A stretch of DNA of 51,696 bases from the IMG/VR virus record IMGVR_UViG_3300042197_002219, positions 1 to 51,696 of that record. One strand, given 5' to 3'. The first letter of the stretch is position 1. Every line of letters begins with the position of its first letter. Source of the stretch: a virus. Position numbers and translations under genes: made by a program. Under the pieces are notes generated by a model, which was not told where the DNA came from, did not search any database, and saw nothing but the letters and a program-made list of their open reading frames with translations. Of this stretch, positions 24,377 through 32,731 are shown in pieces.

Positions 24377-25234
24377 TTAAAATTCTTGTTCTTCGGTGAC
24401 CTTAATCTTCGGCGGGCGACCTCGTCGCTTCTCTTGAGCGACAGGTTCAACTTCATCTTTGTTACTTTTAGCTGCAAGCGAACTGGTTGTTGTTAAATAG
24501 GAAACCTTGTCTTGGATTGAGAGCAAAGAATCATATGCCTTTTTGCAATTTTCAATTGTGGATTGAATGCAAATCATCGTTTCACCAAGGTTCTCAACAA
24601 ACTTTGAATCAACTGAGCTATCGTCCAAAGTTTCCTTCATGTTTTCCATAGGCTCAAGCACAGCCGCCAGGTAATTGTCAGTATGTTGTGCCGTTGTAAA
24701 TATCTTCTGCAACATACCCGTTGGAGTTTTAGGAATCGTAGGATTACGTCCTCCACTCCTAGGGTGTTCGTTGTTACCAGAACCTTGAAGTTCTAGCGCC
24801 AACTCTTTTGCACTCCAAGAGTGTTGTCTGACCTTATTCAAAACGGAAATACGTTTTGCTTCTTTTACCTTTTGCAGTTCTTTGAAGTGAGTCCACGTCA
24901 AGTAGTTTCCGTTAGACATACACTCTTGAACTTGCTCGACCAAGAATTCCCTAGTAAAAGCCAAGGCCACATTACGCAAGTCATAAATTGCAGTAATGTT
25001 TTGCCCCCAATAATTAGCCAGCTTATTCAATTCTTCTTTGATACCCGCGTCATCAAGGTTTTTAGCGTTAAAAATCTTGTCAATCAATTCACCTAACGCG
25101 TGTCGTACCAACAAATCGGCTTTGTAGCCTTTTTGCATTTTTTCAAAACCTTCATTGGCGACACTTTTGGTAATGTCAGCCATGTCATCAAATAACGCAT
25201 TCCGTTGCTTAACTGTTAACGCTTTATCGTTCAT
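24377..25234 (-). CDS. DNA-binding protein with winged-helix-like region and AT-hook tail
   Basis: The 285-residue protein starts behind AAAGG. Around residues 75-150 the order LANYWGQNITAIYDLRNVA, TWTHFKELQKVKEAKRISVL and HSWSAKELALELQ recalls the DUF1016/YhcG N-terminal winged-helix domain, in which a helix with 'W..HY..L..V' precedes 'GWS.REL'. This is a fold resemblance, not a firm family call. A central helical part follows. The C-terminus carries RRGRPPKIK at 270-278, an AT-hook that binds the minor groove. The RecA-like gene two genes upstream has nearly the same RGRKPKIK. A role in recombination control, replication or host DNA binding is inferred. A strong terminator follows. Confidence 0.75.
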   Translation of the reverse strand: MNDKALTVKQRNALFDDMADITKSVANEGFEKMQKGYKADLLVRHALGELIDKIFNAKNLDDAGIKEELNKLANYWGQNITAIYDLRNVALAFTREFLVEQVQECMSNGNYLTWTHFKELQKVKEAKRISVLNKVRQHSWSAKELALELQGSGNNEHPRSGGRNPTIPKTPTGMLQKIFTTAQHTDNYLAAVLEPMENMKETLDDSSVDSKFVENLGETMICIQSTIENCKKAYDSLLSIQDKVSYLTTTSSLAAKSNKDEVEPVAQEKRRGRPPKIKVTEEQEF

Positions 25235-25256
25235 TGTTGCCTTTCAATTCCAGAAT

Positions 25257-25799
25257 TTAACTGACACTCCACGCGAGTCCGTCTCTGACGTGGTCGATGA
25301 ACTCACTGTAGGATTGAACTACCAAGTTCATCTTGTCGCCTCTAAACAAATGACAACTGGATTGCGGCGGCAAAAACAATTCCCAGTCGCCGTTGTGTAT
25401 GATCAGTCCTTGTGCGAATCCTTTCCGAGGAAAGATCATACCCATTGGTTTGGTTTTCTTTTCAATGAAAGAATCAAGAGCCTCATCAAAATTCTTGCAA
25501 AAACTTAAATTTGCAAATGATTTGAACCAGGCTGGATGAATTGATTTCGGGTCTTTATGGATAGGCATTTGTTCCAGCATGGCATTGGCACAAAGTTGCA
25601 TCGGAAATCCAAGTGTGTTGAAGGCTTTGAAACTATATAGTTTATCCTCGCTCGAATACAACATCTCTTTTCGTTGTTGCTCCAAGCCAAGCCGCCTCAA
25701 CGTCCATTCGACTTTCTTGGATTCCCATTGCACAGCCGCAGATTCTTTCTGCTTATACTTTTCAATCTTTCCAAGCAGCGGATTTAATGGATTAATCAT
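25257..25799 (-). CDS. Hypothetical protein coupled to the RecA-like gene, 180 aa
   Basis: The start is the ATG at 25799 (MINPLNPLLGK), which overlaps the RecA-like stop by 8 bp, so translation is coupled. The N-terminus is a charged helix (KIEKYKQKESAAVQWESKKVEWTLRRLGLEQQRKEM). The C-terminal part is mixed with GDWELFLPPQSSCHLFRGDKMNLVV. No family is recognised. Its place between recombinase and DNA-binding protein suggests a recombination mediator, comparable in position only to UvsY. Confidence 0.7.
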   Translation of the reverse strand: MINPLNPLLGKIEKYKQKESAAVQWESKKVEWTLRRLGLEQQRKEMLYSSEDKLYSFKAFNTLGFPMQLCANAMLEQMPIHKDPKSIHPAWFKSFANLSFCKNFDEALDSFIEKKTKPMGMIFPRKGFAQGLIIHNGDWELFLPPQSSCHLFRGDKMNLVVQSYSEFIDHVRDGLAWSVS

Positions 25800-27294
25800 T
25801 ATCAATTTCTTCCAGATGCTTGTTAACGATGTCGTCATACGGCTGATCTAACCGATACCGTTTCTTAATGTTCAACGCATCACGAATCCGTGAAGAAACT
25901 TCTTGATTGTTTTGGATAAGCTGACCTACTTCTTGAAACGGTAAGTATTCATCTTTGCCCATGCCAACCGCTCTAAAGTTGGCCAAACACTCAACATCAG
26001 CCGCTGGCGACTTGCATTTAATCATAAGCTCGCGCTCCATCAATCTGTTACGCTGAATTCCCTCCATTTCATTCAGCAGCGTACACAATGCCCAGTTCCA
26101 GTCCCACAAGAATACATCTCGCGGTGCTCCGGTTTCAGGATCATCCTCAATCCACCACAGAAAACGATTTTTAATCTTACGACCTGTTGGTCCAAAAGAA
26201 TTCTTTGCACAATGCAACTTAATGCCAACTCCTTCAAACTGAGAGTTTTTGAACTTTGCCTTCCACACACTGTTACGAATCTCAAAGCTTTCATGGAAAT
26301 TAAAGCTTTGACCGCCCAGAGTATATTGATGCATTGCACCAGTTTCATCCAACTTCTCTTTTAGGTGATTTACAACCAAAAGAGTAAACGGCCAGTTCTC
26401 AAATTGCTTTTTGATGCCTGGCAGGAAGATAGAATTCTTCAAAGCGTTGACTGGATGCATACGCCCAGCCGAACCTTCCTTAAGAATTTTTTCTTGAACT
26501 TCCTCAGAAGTTGCACCAGCCAGTGAATCAATGCAGAAACAACAAGGAATAGTTTTACCTGGTCCAGGTAATTCCTTTGTACCAATCAATGTCTTTTGCA
26601 CTTCACCCAAATAGTGCGTCAAAATACTTTGCATTTGCTCAACCGAGTTAGCTCGGTTTGAAATAATGGGCGTGACTTCTCGTCCAACTCGCATGATGTC
26701 GCAAGCAAAATCAGAGTCAAACTTGTCCTCTGTGTCTATATGCACAGCAATTCCGTTGAGTTCATAAAACCAACGGAAAAATTCATAAGAAAGCGCAGAC
26801 TTGCAGCTACCCCAGCTACCTGCAAGCATCATGACGCTCGACAATGGGAAAATGTCATTTGCAATCAAGTATTCAAAAGCTAGGCTAGGCGTTGGAATAC
26901 CGATAGCCAACTGACCTAATTGTTCCCTAGACCCAAAAACACGATCAGCACCAAACCTATTTCTCGCAGTAGCGAGCAAAGATTGCATCATATTATTTCG
27001 TGCGTCACCCCAACCCTGTTTTATTGCTTCTCTGTTTTTCTTTGACAACTTTCGGTCATCCATACTGATGACGCGCACTTCAACAGGCTCAATTTTTGAT
27101 TCTGTTTCTTCAACTTGTGTTTCGTCAACTTGTGTTTTGTCTTCTTGCGTAACTTCGTCTGGTTTAATCTTAGGCTTTCTTCCACGTTTTTTTGGTTGGG
27201 GTTTTTTGTCAACTGCTTCAGGATTATCTTTTGCTTCAAGCGGTTTTGCTTGTTGTACCTCGTTCAAAATCTCATCCAATTCGTCATCAGCCAT
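25792..27294 (-). CDS. RecA/UvsX-like recombinase with AT-hook extension
   Basis: The ATG at 27294 (MADDELDEIL) follows AGGAG, giving 500 residues. Residues 1-70 are a charged extension containing the AT-hook KKRGRKPKIK (about 36-44). The core begins near 120: Walker A at 159-166 reads GSWGSCKS, with Cys where Gly is usual, followed by ALSYEFFRWFY and VHIDTEDKFD, Walker B near 250 (CFCIDSLAGAT), a mobile loop region, and TLLVVNHLKEK with HQYTLGGQSF. This order matches RecA/UvsX rather than DnaB. The enzyme should coat ssDNA and drive strand exchange for phage recombination. It follows the probable ssDNA-binding gene, separated by a terminator. Confidence 0.85.
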   Translation of the reverse strand: MADDELDEILNEVQQAKPLEAKDNPEAVDKKPQPKKRGRKPKIKPDEVTQEDKTQVDETQVEETESKIEPVEVRVISMDDRKLSKKNREAIKQGWGDARNNMMQSLLATARNRFGADRVFGSREQLGQLAIGIPTPSLAFEYLIANDIFPLSSVMMLAGSWGSCKSALSYEFFRWFYELNGIAVHIDTEDKFDSDFACDIMRVGREVTPIISNRANSVEQMQSILTHYLGEVQKTLIGTKELPGPGKTIPCCFCIDSLAGATSEEVQEKILKEGSAGRMHPVNALKNSIFLPGIKKQFENWPFTLLVVNHLKEKLDETGAMHQYTLGGQSFNFHESFEIRNSVWKAKFKNSQFEGVGIKLHCAKNSFGPTGRKIKNRFLWWIEDDPETGAPRDVFLWDWNWALCTLLNEMEGIQRNRLMERELMIKCKSPAADVECLANFRAVGMGKDEYLPFQEVGQLIQNNQEVSSRIRDALNIKKRYRLDQPYDDIVNKHLEEIDND

Positions 27295-27320
27295 GTCAAA
27301 CTCCTGCAATTATTGCGACA

Positions 27321-27352
27321 AGAAAACGGGGCCAAGACAAGCTTGGCCCCGT
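27321..27352 (-). terminator. Rho-independent terminator after probable ssDNA-binding gene
   Basis: On the minus strand an 11-bp GC-rich stem (ACGGGGCCAAG and complement, 27326-27352) around a 5-base loop is followed by TTTTCT. It would limit transcription from the ssDNA-binding gene into recA. Confidence 0.9.
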
Positions 27353-27358
27353 CGTTAC

Positions 27359-27375
27359 GCCAGGATAAACCTGGC
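27359..27375 (-). other. Short stem-loop just before the terminator
   Basis: GCCAGG and CCTGGC form a 6-bp stem around a 5-base loop between the stop codon at 27382 and the terminator. It may protect the 3' end of the mRNA. Confidence 0.6.
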
Positions 27376-27381
27376 ATAAAA

Positions 27382-29112
27382 TTATTTACCTGGTTTCGAT
27401 GACCTATTGCGGGAACGCGCAATTGCGTTTGCTTTACTCATCGAGTTTTTCAACTGCTCATTCAGGCTTTCGCTGATCGTCGTCGAGTCTTGCTCGTCGT
27501 CGAAGGCGTCATCGGCGTCATCGCTACTTTCGCCTTTGGCGCTTTTGGCGCTGGCGAAGTCTTCTTCTTCGGCGTCTTCTTCGTCATCGAAGTCGTCTTC
27601 GGGCCTGATTTTGGTTTTGCCGCCTTTGACCGGAGCTTTGACGCTCCCGCTGCTTTCGCCATCACTATCCTCCAATTCATCTTCATCTACTTCTTCGACA
27701 TCATCATCGTCGAAGTCATCGACCAGATCCGCGACAGATTTCGCCACAGGCGTTGCCTTTTGCGGAACAACCGCTTTCGGCTTAGGCTTGGGTGCAGGAA
27801 CTGGCTGTTCCTGCTCGAAATCTTCCTCTTCTTCGCCTGGTTCGAAGTCGGGCTTAACCACCGTGGTTGAGCGCCGATTCTTAAGGATGCCAGCAACTGA
27901 ATCAAAATTCAAGTACCCACTGTGGCTCATCCAAGCAAATTCCAACAGTTTGGGCACATGTTTAAACCCTTTTGCGATAAGCTCGCAACGCTGTTCAATT
28001 GAAGGCTCGTGTAGCAAATAACTGTCATTTGCGTCTTGTGCAGATTCCTTCCAGAAGAACAGATGCTTTGCCAGCACATTTTTAACCTGCTCTTCGTTCA
28101 AATCCGCAGTAAGCGCAGCACCATTAGGTGCCTGATACTTACTTGCTACAGCCGCCTCATACTCGACAATCGCAGGCACTACACCTTTGAATGTAGTGTG
28201 TTTGTCAATTGTCACTTTCGTGGGATTGTATAGCGTAAAGAACAATCCTCCTTTGACAGTTCCCGTCGCCGGGTCAAATTTACCGGTGGGATCGCCGTAC
28301 TTAAACATGATGGAGGGATCACGATGTTCGTCACCCTGCCAATCTTGCTTTTCCAAGTTACAAAGTTGGAAAATTTTCTTGCCAGCACTGATCGGCAGTT
28401 GCATGACAACTAACGCGTCAGTTGGCCCTTCGCCAAGAGGAACTCCCATTCGAGGAAATTCTTTCTCGACGAGTTGGGCGTTTTTCTTGTAACTAACTCG
28501 TTCACGCTCAAGATTTAAATCGTCGCTGTTCTCATAGACAGAACAAACAACGAAATATTTCTTTTTGAACGCGCACAGTTCAGGACTTGTTCCGGCCATC
28601 AAGGAATTCCATGATGCGTCCCAAGCCCGTCCGTTGGTAAATTGGCCGCTGTCCTTAGCGCGCTTGCAAGTCACATAAAGCTTAATGTAAGGCTCATCCC
28701 AGTATGGAACGCCATCACCTACAAACCTTTGTTGGTCACTCCGTGCAATGATGTAGCTGAACGGAGCAGGCTCCTCGCCTGGTGGTAAAAGCCTTGATTC
28801 ACGTTTAATTCCAGCATAGCTGACACATACGGTCGGCTCGCTGATGCTCATACCGCTGAGCCCTGCTGTTTGCATGGTATTTTGACGACCATTGAGCAAG
28901 GCTTCTGTCGGTCTTTCCGGGTCAAGCATTGGCCATACCCGAATGACAGTTTTTCCACCGTTGTAACAACGCAATCTGTCAAAGCGAACCTTGACCGATG
29001 GATTAATTGAAAAATCACCAGGCATTGTGCCTGTGCGCATGCCTTCTTTATTTTCTGAATCGAGTTGGCGATTGATTGATTCTTTACCGCGAGGAACAAA
29101 ATTACGCTTCAT
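27382..29112 (-). CDS. Probable phage ssDNA-binding protein (gp32-like role)
   Basis: The start is the ATG at 29112 (MKRNFVPRGKES), behind GAGGTAAGT, giving 576 residues. The N-terminal 400 residues are beta-rich and basic, with several aromatic positions (KVRFDRLRCYNGGKTVIRVWPML, YIKLYVTCKRAK, KKKYFVVCSVYEN) like OB-fold binding proteins. Residues about 400-560 are a long, highly acidic low-complexity tail with runs of Asp and Glu and a Pro/Lys linker, the arrangement by which gp32 and SSB tails contact partner proteins. The very end is basic, which is unlike classic SSB. Its own promoter and strong terminator, and its place between polymerase and RecA, support this. No gp32 zinc finger is seen, so the call rests on context. 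Confidence 0.6.
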   Translation of the reverse strand: MKRNFVPRGKESINRQLDSENKEGMRTGTMPGDFSINPSVKVRFDRLRCYNGGKTVIRVWPMLDPERPTEALLNGRQNTMQTAGLSGMSISEPTVCVSYAGIKRESRLLPPGEEPAPFSYIIARSDQQRFVGDGVPYWDEPYIKLYVTCKRAKDSGQFTNGRAWDASWNSLMAGTSPELCAFKKKYFVVCSVYENSDDLNLERERVSYKKNAQLVEKEFPRMGVPLGEGPTDALVVMQLPISAGKKIFQLCNLEKQDWQGDEHRDPSIMFKYGDPTGKFDPATGTVKGGLFFTLYNPTKVTIDKHTTFKGVVPAIVEYEAAVASKYQAPNGAALTADLNEEQVKNVLAKHLFFWKESAQDANDSYLLHEPSIEQRCELIAKGFKHVPKLLEFAWMSHSGYLNFDSVAGILKNRRSTTVVKPDFEPGEEEEDFEQEQPVPAPKPKPKAVVPQKATPVAKSVADLVDDFDDDDVEEVDEDELEDSDGESSGSVKAPVKGGKTKIRPEDDFDDEEDAEEEDFASAKSAKGESSDDADDAFDDEQDSTTISESLNEQLKNSMSKANAIARSRNRSSKPGK

Positions 29113-29137
29113 ACTTACCTCTACTAAAGTGCTCAAA

Positions 29138-29208
29138 AAACGAGCAAGCAAATTTAACACACTTAAACACATGGCGATTGAGTCACATCAATCGTCACGA
29201 AAACTATA
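29138..29208 (-). promoter_or_regulatory. Structured leader of the probable ssDNA-binding gene
   Basis: Between the -10 element and the start codon two inverted repeats occur: CGATTGA/TCAATCG (29175-29181 with 29188-29194) and TGCTC/GAGCA (29138-29142 with 29150-29154, seven-base loop). They could be operator sites or mRNA structures for autoregulation, as known for gp32 of T4. That comparison is an inference. Confidence 0.45.
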
Positions 29209-29231
29209 GTGATCAATTTTGCAAGGATCAA
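29203..29231 (-). promoter_or_regulatory. Sigma-70-like promoter for the probable ssDNA-binding gene
   Basis: On the minus strand -35 TTGATC (29226-29231) and -10 TATAGT (29203-29208) are separated by exactly 17 bases, about 90 bases ahead of the start codon at 29112. This is the best consensus promoter I found in the window. Confidence 0.65.
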
Positions 29232-29254
29232 GTGTGTTTTCAAAAAATGATTAA

Positions 29255-32200
29255 TTACTCGTGACTGTAATTAACCACACAACCTTCTGCACCGCCGCGA
29301 CCTGTCGGAATTCCAAGCTTTATAGCTTCTTTGGCCGACAAGCTTTCGCCCCAATACCTCATCACTTCAGATTCAATTCCCAAGTAATAAGGTCCATCAC
29401 CAGTGGGTATACCATCTAGTTTTGTAGGGTACAGCGGGACAGCTTTTCGCATGAATGTGGGTAGAACATACTCACAAACATGCTGGACATGTTCAAAAGG
29501 AACTTCCAACAAAATTGCATCGTGAATTTGCAGAAGTATTTTAAACAAGTCTTTTCCTTTAGCCAATTGCTTGGCTTTGTAATCATAGATATATGCAAGG
29601 GCACGAGATACGGCCGATGCAATCATTGATTGAATTGGATAATTCATGGCCTGCCGTTCAAACTCGGCCGCCAATGCGAAATCTCTATTAGACGGTGGAA
29701 ATCTTCTAAACCTACCAAAGCAATTACATAAAAATCTTTCTTTGACAGGTTCAGTTGCTTCAGGTTCGTAATATCTTCCAGTTGCGCGTTGCTGGCACTC
29801 CTCAAAAAAAGGTTTAAGTTTTGGATACATTTCAAATATCGCATTAATTACTGCTTGAGCTTCATCAACACTAATTTCAATACCTTGTTCTTTGGCCGCT
29901 ACGGCAATAGCTTTTGCGCCTCGACCATATGCAATTCCGAAAATAACGCTTTTGGCAACAATACGAATATGTTTTTTACCAATCGCAGCCAAACCGCTTT
30001 TAGTTGGCGCACAAGACAATTTAAACGCAAAGCAAGCGACATTTGAGTGGATGTCATAATATTCAGGATGTTCTTCTGGCAATTGATTTCTTGTTGCATG
30101 TTTAATCATGTTTGTGTCGCCACTCATGATTGCCATGCCAAACAATTCAGCCCCAACATAATCAGCTTCAACTAATACATGACCTGGAGACGCTTTCAAC
30201 ACAGAACGCAACGAATACTTGTAGTCGTCTCCCAACAATCGTTTGTAATCTGGATCACGCTGTTTTGAAATATTCTGTAAATTTGGTCGTGCGCTAGACC
30301 ATCGCCCTGTTTCCTTAGTTTGATAAATATGCGTTCGAACTCTACCATCGTCACAACACATTGAAGCAAGACCATCATCGTATTCGTAGTTGCCGTCATC
30401 GTTCCTTAGCTCTTCTTCTGTGGCTTCATCAACTAAAGGCGTGCGTAACACAGTTTTTAATACTTGATCTAAAAACCTGTAATCACGTAAATGATTTATC
30501 ATTCGCGTGTGTTTTTCGTCTTTTGCTTCTTGCGCTAACAAAGACAAAACTTGCTTGTTGGTCGAAGGCGAATGTTCATTTTCCTTCTTTAAACTTTTTA
30601 TTTCTCGCCAAGGTTTTGGAGGTTTTGAAGTATCAAATATTGGTGTAATGTTCAAACTAATTGCAGTTGCTGGACGAATCCTTACAGGTTTGCCAGTAAC
30701 TTTATCAAGTTTACCATTTAACGCATGACCGTAAAGAAATTCTCGCATATGCTGCGTCGATCTAATGTTGAAGTCTGGCCAATTAATTTCTTTTTTTAGA
30801 TTTGATTCAAGATTGTTTCGCGCTTTCGTAAAGCGATCAGTAAGAAAATCTATTCTATCTCGGTCTACTAAAATTCCTGTGCGATGTATTTCCAAAACAG
30901 CCGGTGTTGCGATCTGCGATTCCCAAAACGCTTCACGACAATTGTTTGATTCATAATCCTCGTCTAATAACACGCTTAGTTTATAGTACAGCCTTAAAGT
31001 TACATCTGCATCATAAATGCCATAAGGTAATAACACCTCATCAGGACATTCACCATAACCTTCTAAATTTGAATTGCTTAATCCTTGTTTGCGACAATAA
31101 TCTGTTTTCCATTTTTGCAAAGTGTTGTCATATCTTGGTGCAGTCGTATAGCGCATAGCCAAGATTTCTAGTTTGTAATCAGCTGTTTCCTCAATTGCGT
31201 GTGCCATTAACCCAGTATCCGCACCACCCTCAAAAGATGTGCGATACCAAGCAGGCACGCTGTCGCCTATGTTAAATCCTTCTTGACGATAAATAGAAAA
31301 CAATTTTTTATTCTGATTTTCAGTTTTCATTTCATAATCAAACAAAGGTACGGTGAAACATGATTGTATATTAATTTCGTAAGCAATTAACCATTCTAAG
31401 TCAGCATTAAAGAAGTGACCTACTACTCTTTTTTTCCTAAATTTAATTGTTTTTGTTTCGCCAGACTCAGTGTAAGTGTACTCGCCACCACAGAAAAATA
31501 AGTTCAATAAATTTATTGCTTTTAAAGTTATGCCAAAACTATTTGCTCCTACATTATGCGCTGTACCGCAAAATCCAGGAGTGACAATTCCGCCAGCCTC
31601 GTGCAATTTAATTCCAAACGCTTGTTTGGGTTTCCAGGCAAATTGCACAGTGCGCATATAGCTGCCTGCATTGTTAGGATGCTTTCCGTGCCATTCAGCA
31701 TCTACTGCAACAATGTCATCCCTTTTAGTGCTGTCGTTTTCCAACTCAATTAATACTGAATGTAATGTGCTGAAATCCTCAATCGTTTTATGGTCCACTA
31801 TTTCTTGATCGCTTGAGTAAACGTTTTTAATCAGCGCGCTAAACCTGGCCAAACCATTTTCAAGTTGCCGACTTGCAGATTGATCTCTGATGACTTGCTT
31901 TGGGTGAATAACCGTCATCACCCTAGCTTCACGCTCACAAAAAGGAATTTCTTTTAACGAAAACGCGGTGTTATATTTTAAAGTCTCAACTCTTCCTTCC
32001 ATTTCGCCAACACCAGCAGCACTACCAAGTAATGCTTTGCTCGCATCTCCACCAAGACACAAAATATATTTGGGCTGTACGATTTTGATTTCTTGAAACA
32101 ACAAATGCAGGCAATCTTTGATCCATACCGCTTTTAGCACGGTTTTCCAATTTGGTGGCATGAATTTGACTAAATGAGTCACATAGATTTTGTCAAAGTT

Positions 32201-32731
32201 CTTTACTTTAAGTTTTCTAAAATTTTCTAGTAACAACTGCGCGTCTTCTCCAGATAAACAACGCTTGTTACTTAAATCAATGTCCCAAGGCATTTTGTTA
32301 ATGATCATTATGTCAGAACGCTTTGGACCCGCAGCTTCTTGTTCGTACCACAAATGCCCTGGAACAAACTCAGCAGTTTTATATTGATGCGGACCTATCT
32401 CAACAGGCAATGTGAAACCAGGAGTACGCAAAGCATCTTTGACAAGTTGATACAACTTGTCGCTGTAAATTACTTTCTTTTCGACATATTTTTTTCCTGT
32501 CTCATCTTTTTTAGTTTCTTCAACTACCTTTGATTCAGTGTCACCTAAGTCTTGCACATAGGAAACAAAAGCAGAATCATTTGGAAATATTGGTAACCCT
32601 GGCGCATCTAGCGGGTAAATGTCATTTGAACTGTAAAGCTTTTGCAACTTTTGCTGGTAAAACTTTTCAGTTAAATCAGAACTAGTTGCTTCATTTACAA
32701 CTTTGCCTTGATGCCTAATCAGCCGACGCAT
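29255..32731 (-). CDS. Family A DNA polymerase with N-terminal uracil-glycosylase-like and 3'-5' exonuclease domains
   Basis: The ATG at 32731 (MRRLIRHQ) has AGGAG upstream, giving 1158 residues. Residues about 100-320 resemble a UDG superfamily domain: IMIINKMPWDID in place of the GEAPG loop, THLVKFMPP, ILCLGGDASKALLG and VIHPKQVIRD. The usual catalytic residues and iron-sulfur Cys are not evident, so it may bind rather than excise uracil. The exonuclease domain has VDAEW, GHFFNADLEWL and YDADVTLRL (Exo I-III intact). The polymerase domain has motif A VEADYVGAEL, motif B RIVAKSVIFGIAYG, and motif C IHDAILLEV, where the usual HDE is HDA. This is the replicative enzyme. The primase gene overlaps its start by 17 bp. 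Confidence 0.93.
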   Translation of the reverse strand: MRRLIRHQGKVVNEATSSDLTEKFYQQKLQKLYSSNDIYPLDAPGLPIFPNDSAFVSYVQDLGDTESKVVEETKKDETGKKYVEKKVIYSDKLYQLVKDALRTPGFTLPVEIGPHQYKTAEFVPGHLWYEQEAAGPKRSDIMIINKMPWDIDLSNKRCLSGEDAQLLLENFRKLKVKNFDKIYVTHLVKFMPPNWKTVLKAVWIKDCLHLLFQEIKIVQPKYILCLGGDASKALLGSAAGVGEMEGRVETLKYNTAFSLKEIPFCEREARVMTVIHPKQVIRDQSASRQLENGLARFSALIKNVYSSDQEIVDHKTIEDFSTLHSVLIELENDSTKRDDIVAVDAEWHGKHPNNAGSYMRTVQFAWKPKQAFGIKLHEAGGIVTPGFCGTAHNVGANSFGITLKAINLLNLFFCGGEYTYTESGETKTIKFRKKRVVGHFFNADLEWLIAYEINIQSCFTVPLFDYEMKTENQNKKLFSIYRQEGFNIGDSVPAWYRTSFEGGADTGLMAHAIEETADYKLEILAMRYTTAPRYDNTLQKWKTDYCRKQGLSNSNLEGYGECPDEVLLPYGIYDADVTLRLYYKLSVLLDEDYESNNCREAFWESQIATPAVLEIHRTGILVDRDRIDFLTDRFTKARNNLESNLKKEINWPDFNIRSTQHMREFLYGHALNGKLDKVTGKPVRIRPATAISLNITPIFDTSKPPKPWREIKSLKKENEHSPSTNKQVLSLLAQEAKDEKHTRMINHLRDYRFLDQVLKTVLRTPLVDEATEEELRNDDGNYEYDDGLASMCCDDGRVRTHIYQTKETGRWSSARPNLQNISKQRDPDYKRLLGDDYKYSLRSVLKASPGHVLVEADYVGAELFGMAIMSGDTNMIKHATRNQLPEEHPEYYDIHSNVACFAFKLSCAPTKSGLAAIGKKHIRIVAKSVIFGIAYGRGAKAIAVAAKEQGIEISVDEAQAVINAIFEMYPKLKPFFEECQQRATGRYYEPEATEPVKERFLCNCFGRFRRFPPSNRDFALAAEFERQAMNYPIQSMIASAVSRALAYIYDYKAKQLAKGKDLFKILLQIHDAILLEVPFEHVQHVCEYVLPTFMRKAVPLYPTKLDGIPTGDGPYYLGIESEVMRYWGESLSAKEAIKLGIPTGRGGAEGCVVNYSHE

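Noticed and set aside
25792-27294. Second DnaB-type helicase instead of a recombinase
   Set aside because: There is no DnaB N-terminal domain, and the motif order and loop regions fit RecA/UvsX better. A clear DnaB homologue is present at 33.8-35.5 kb.
27407-28021. Plus-strand open frame of 204 codons, Ser-rich
   Set aside because: It is the antisense of the acidic low-complexity tail of the ssDNA-binding candidate. Asp/Glu codons read backwards give Ser/Ala-rich frames.
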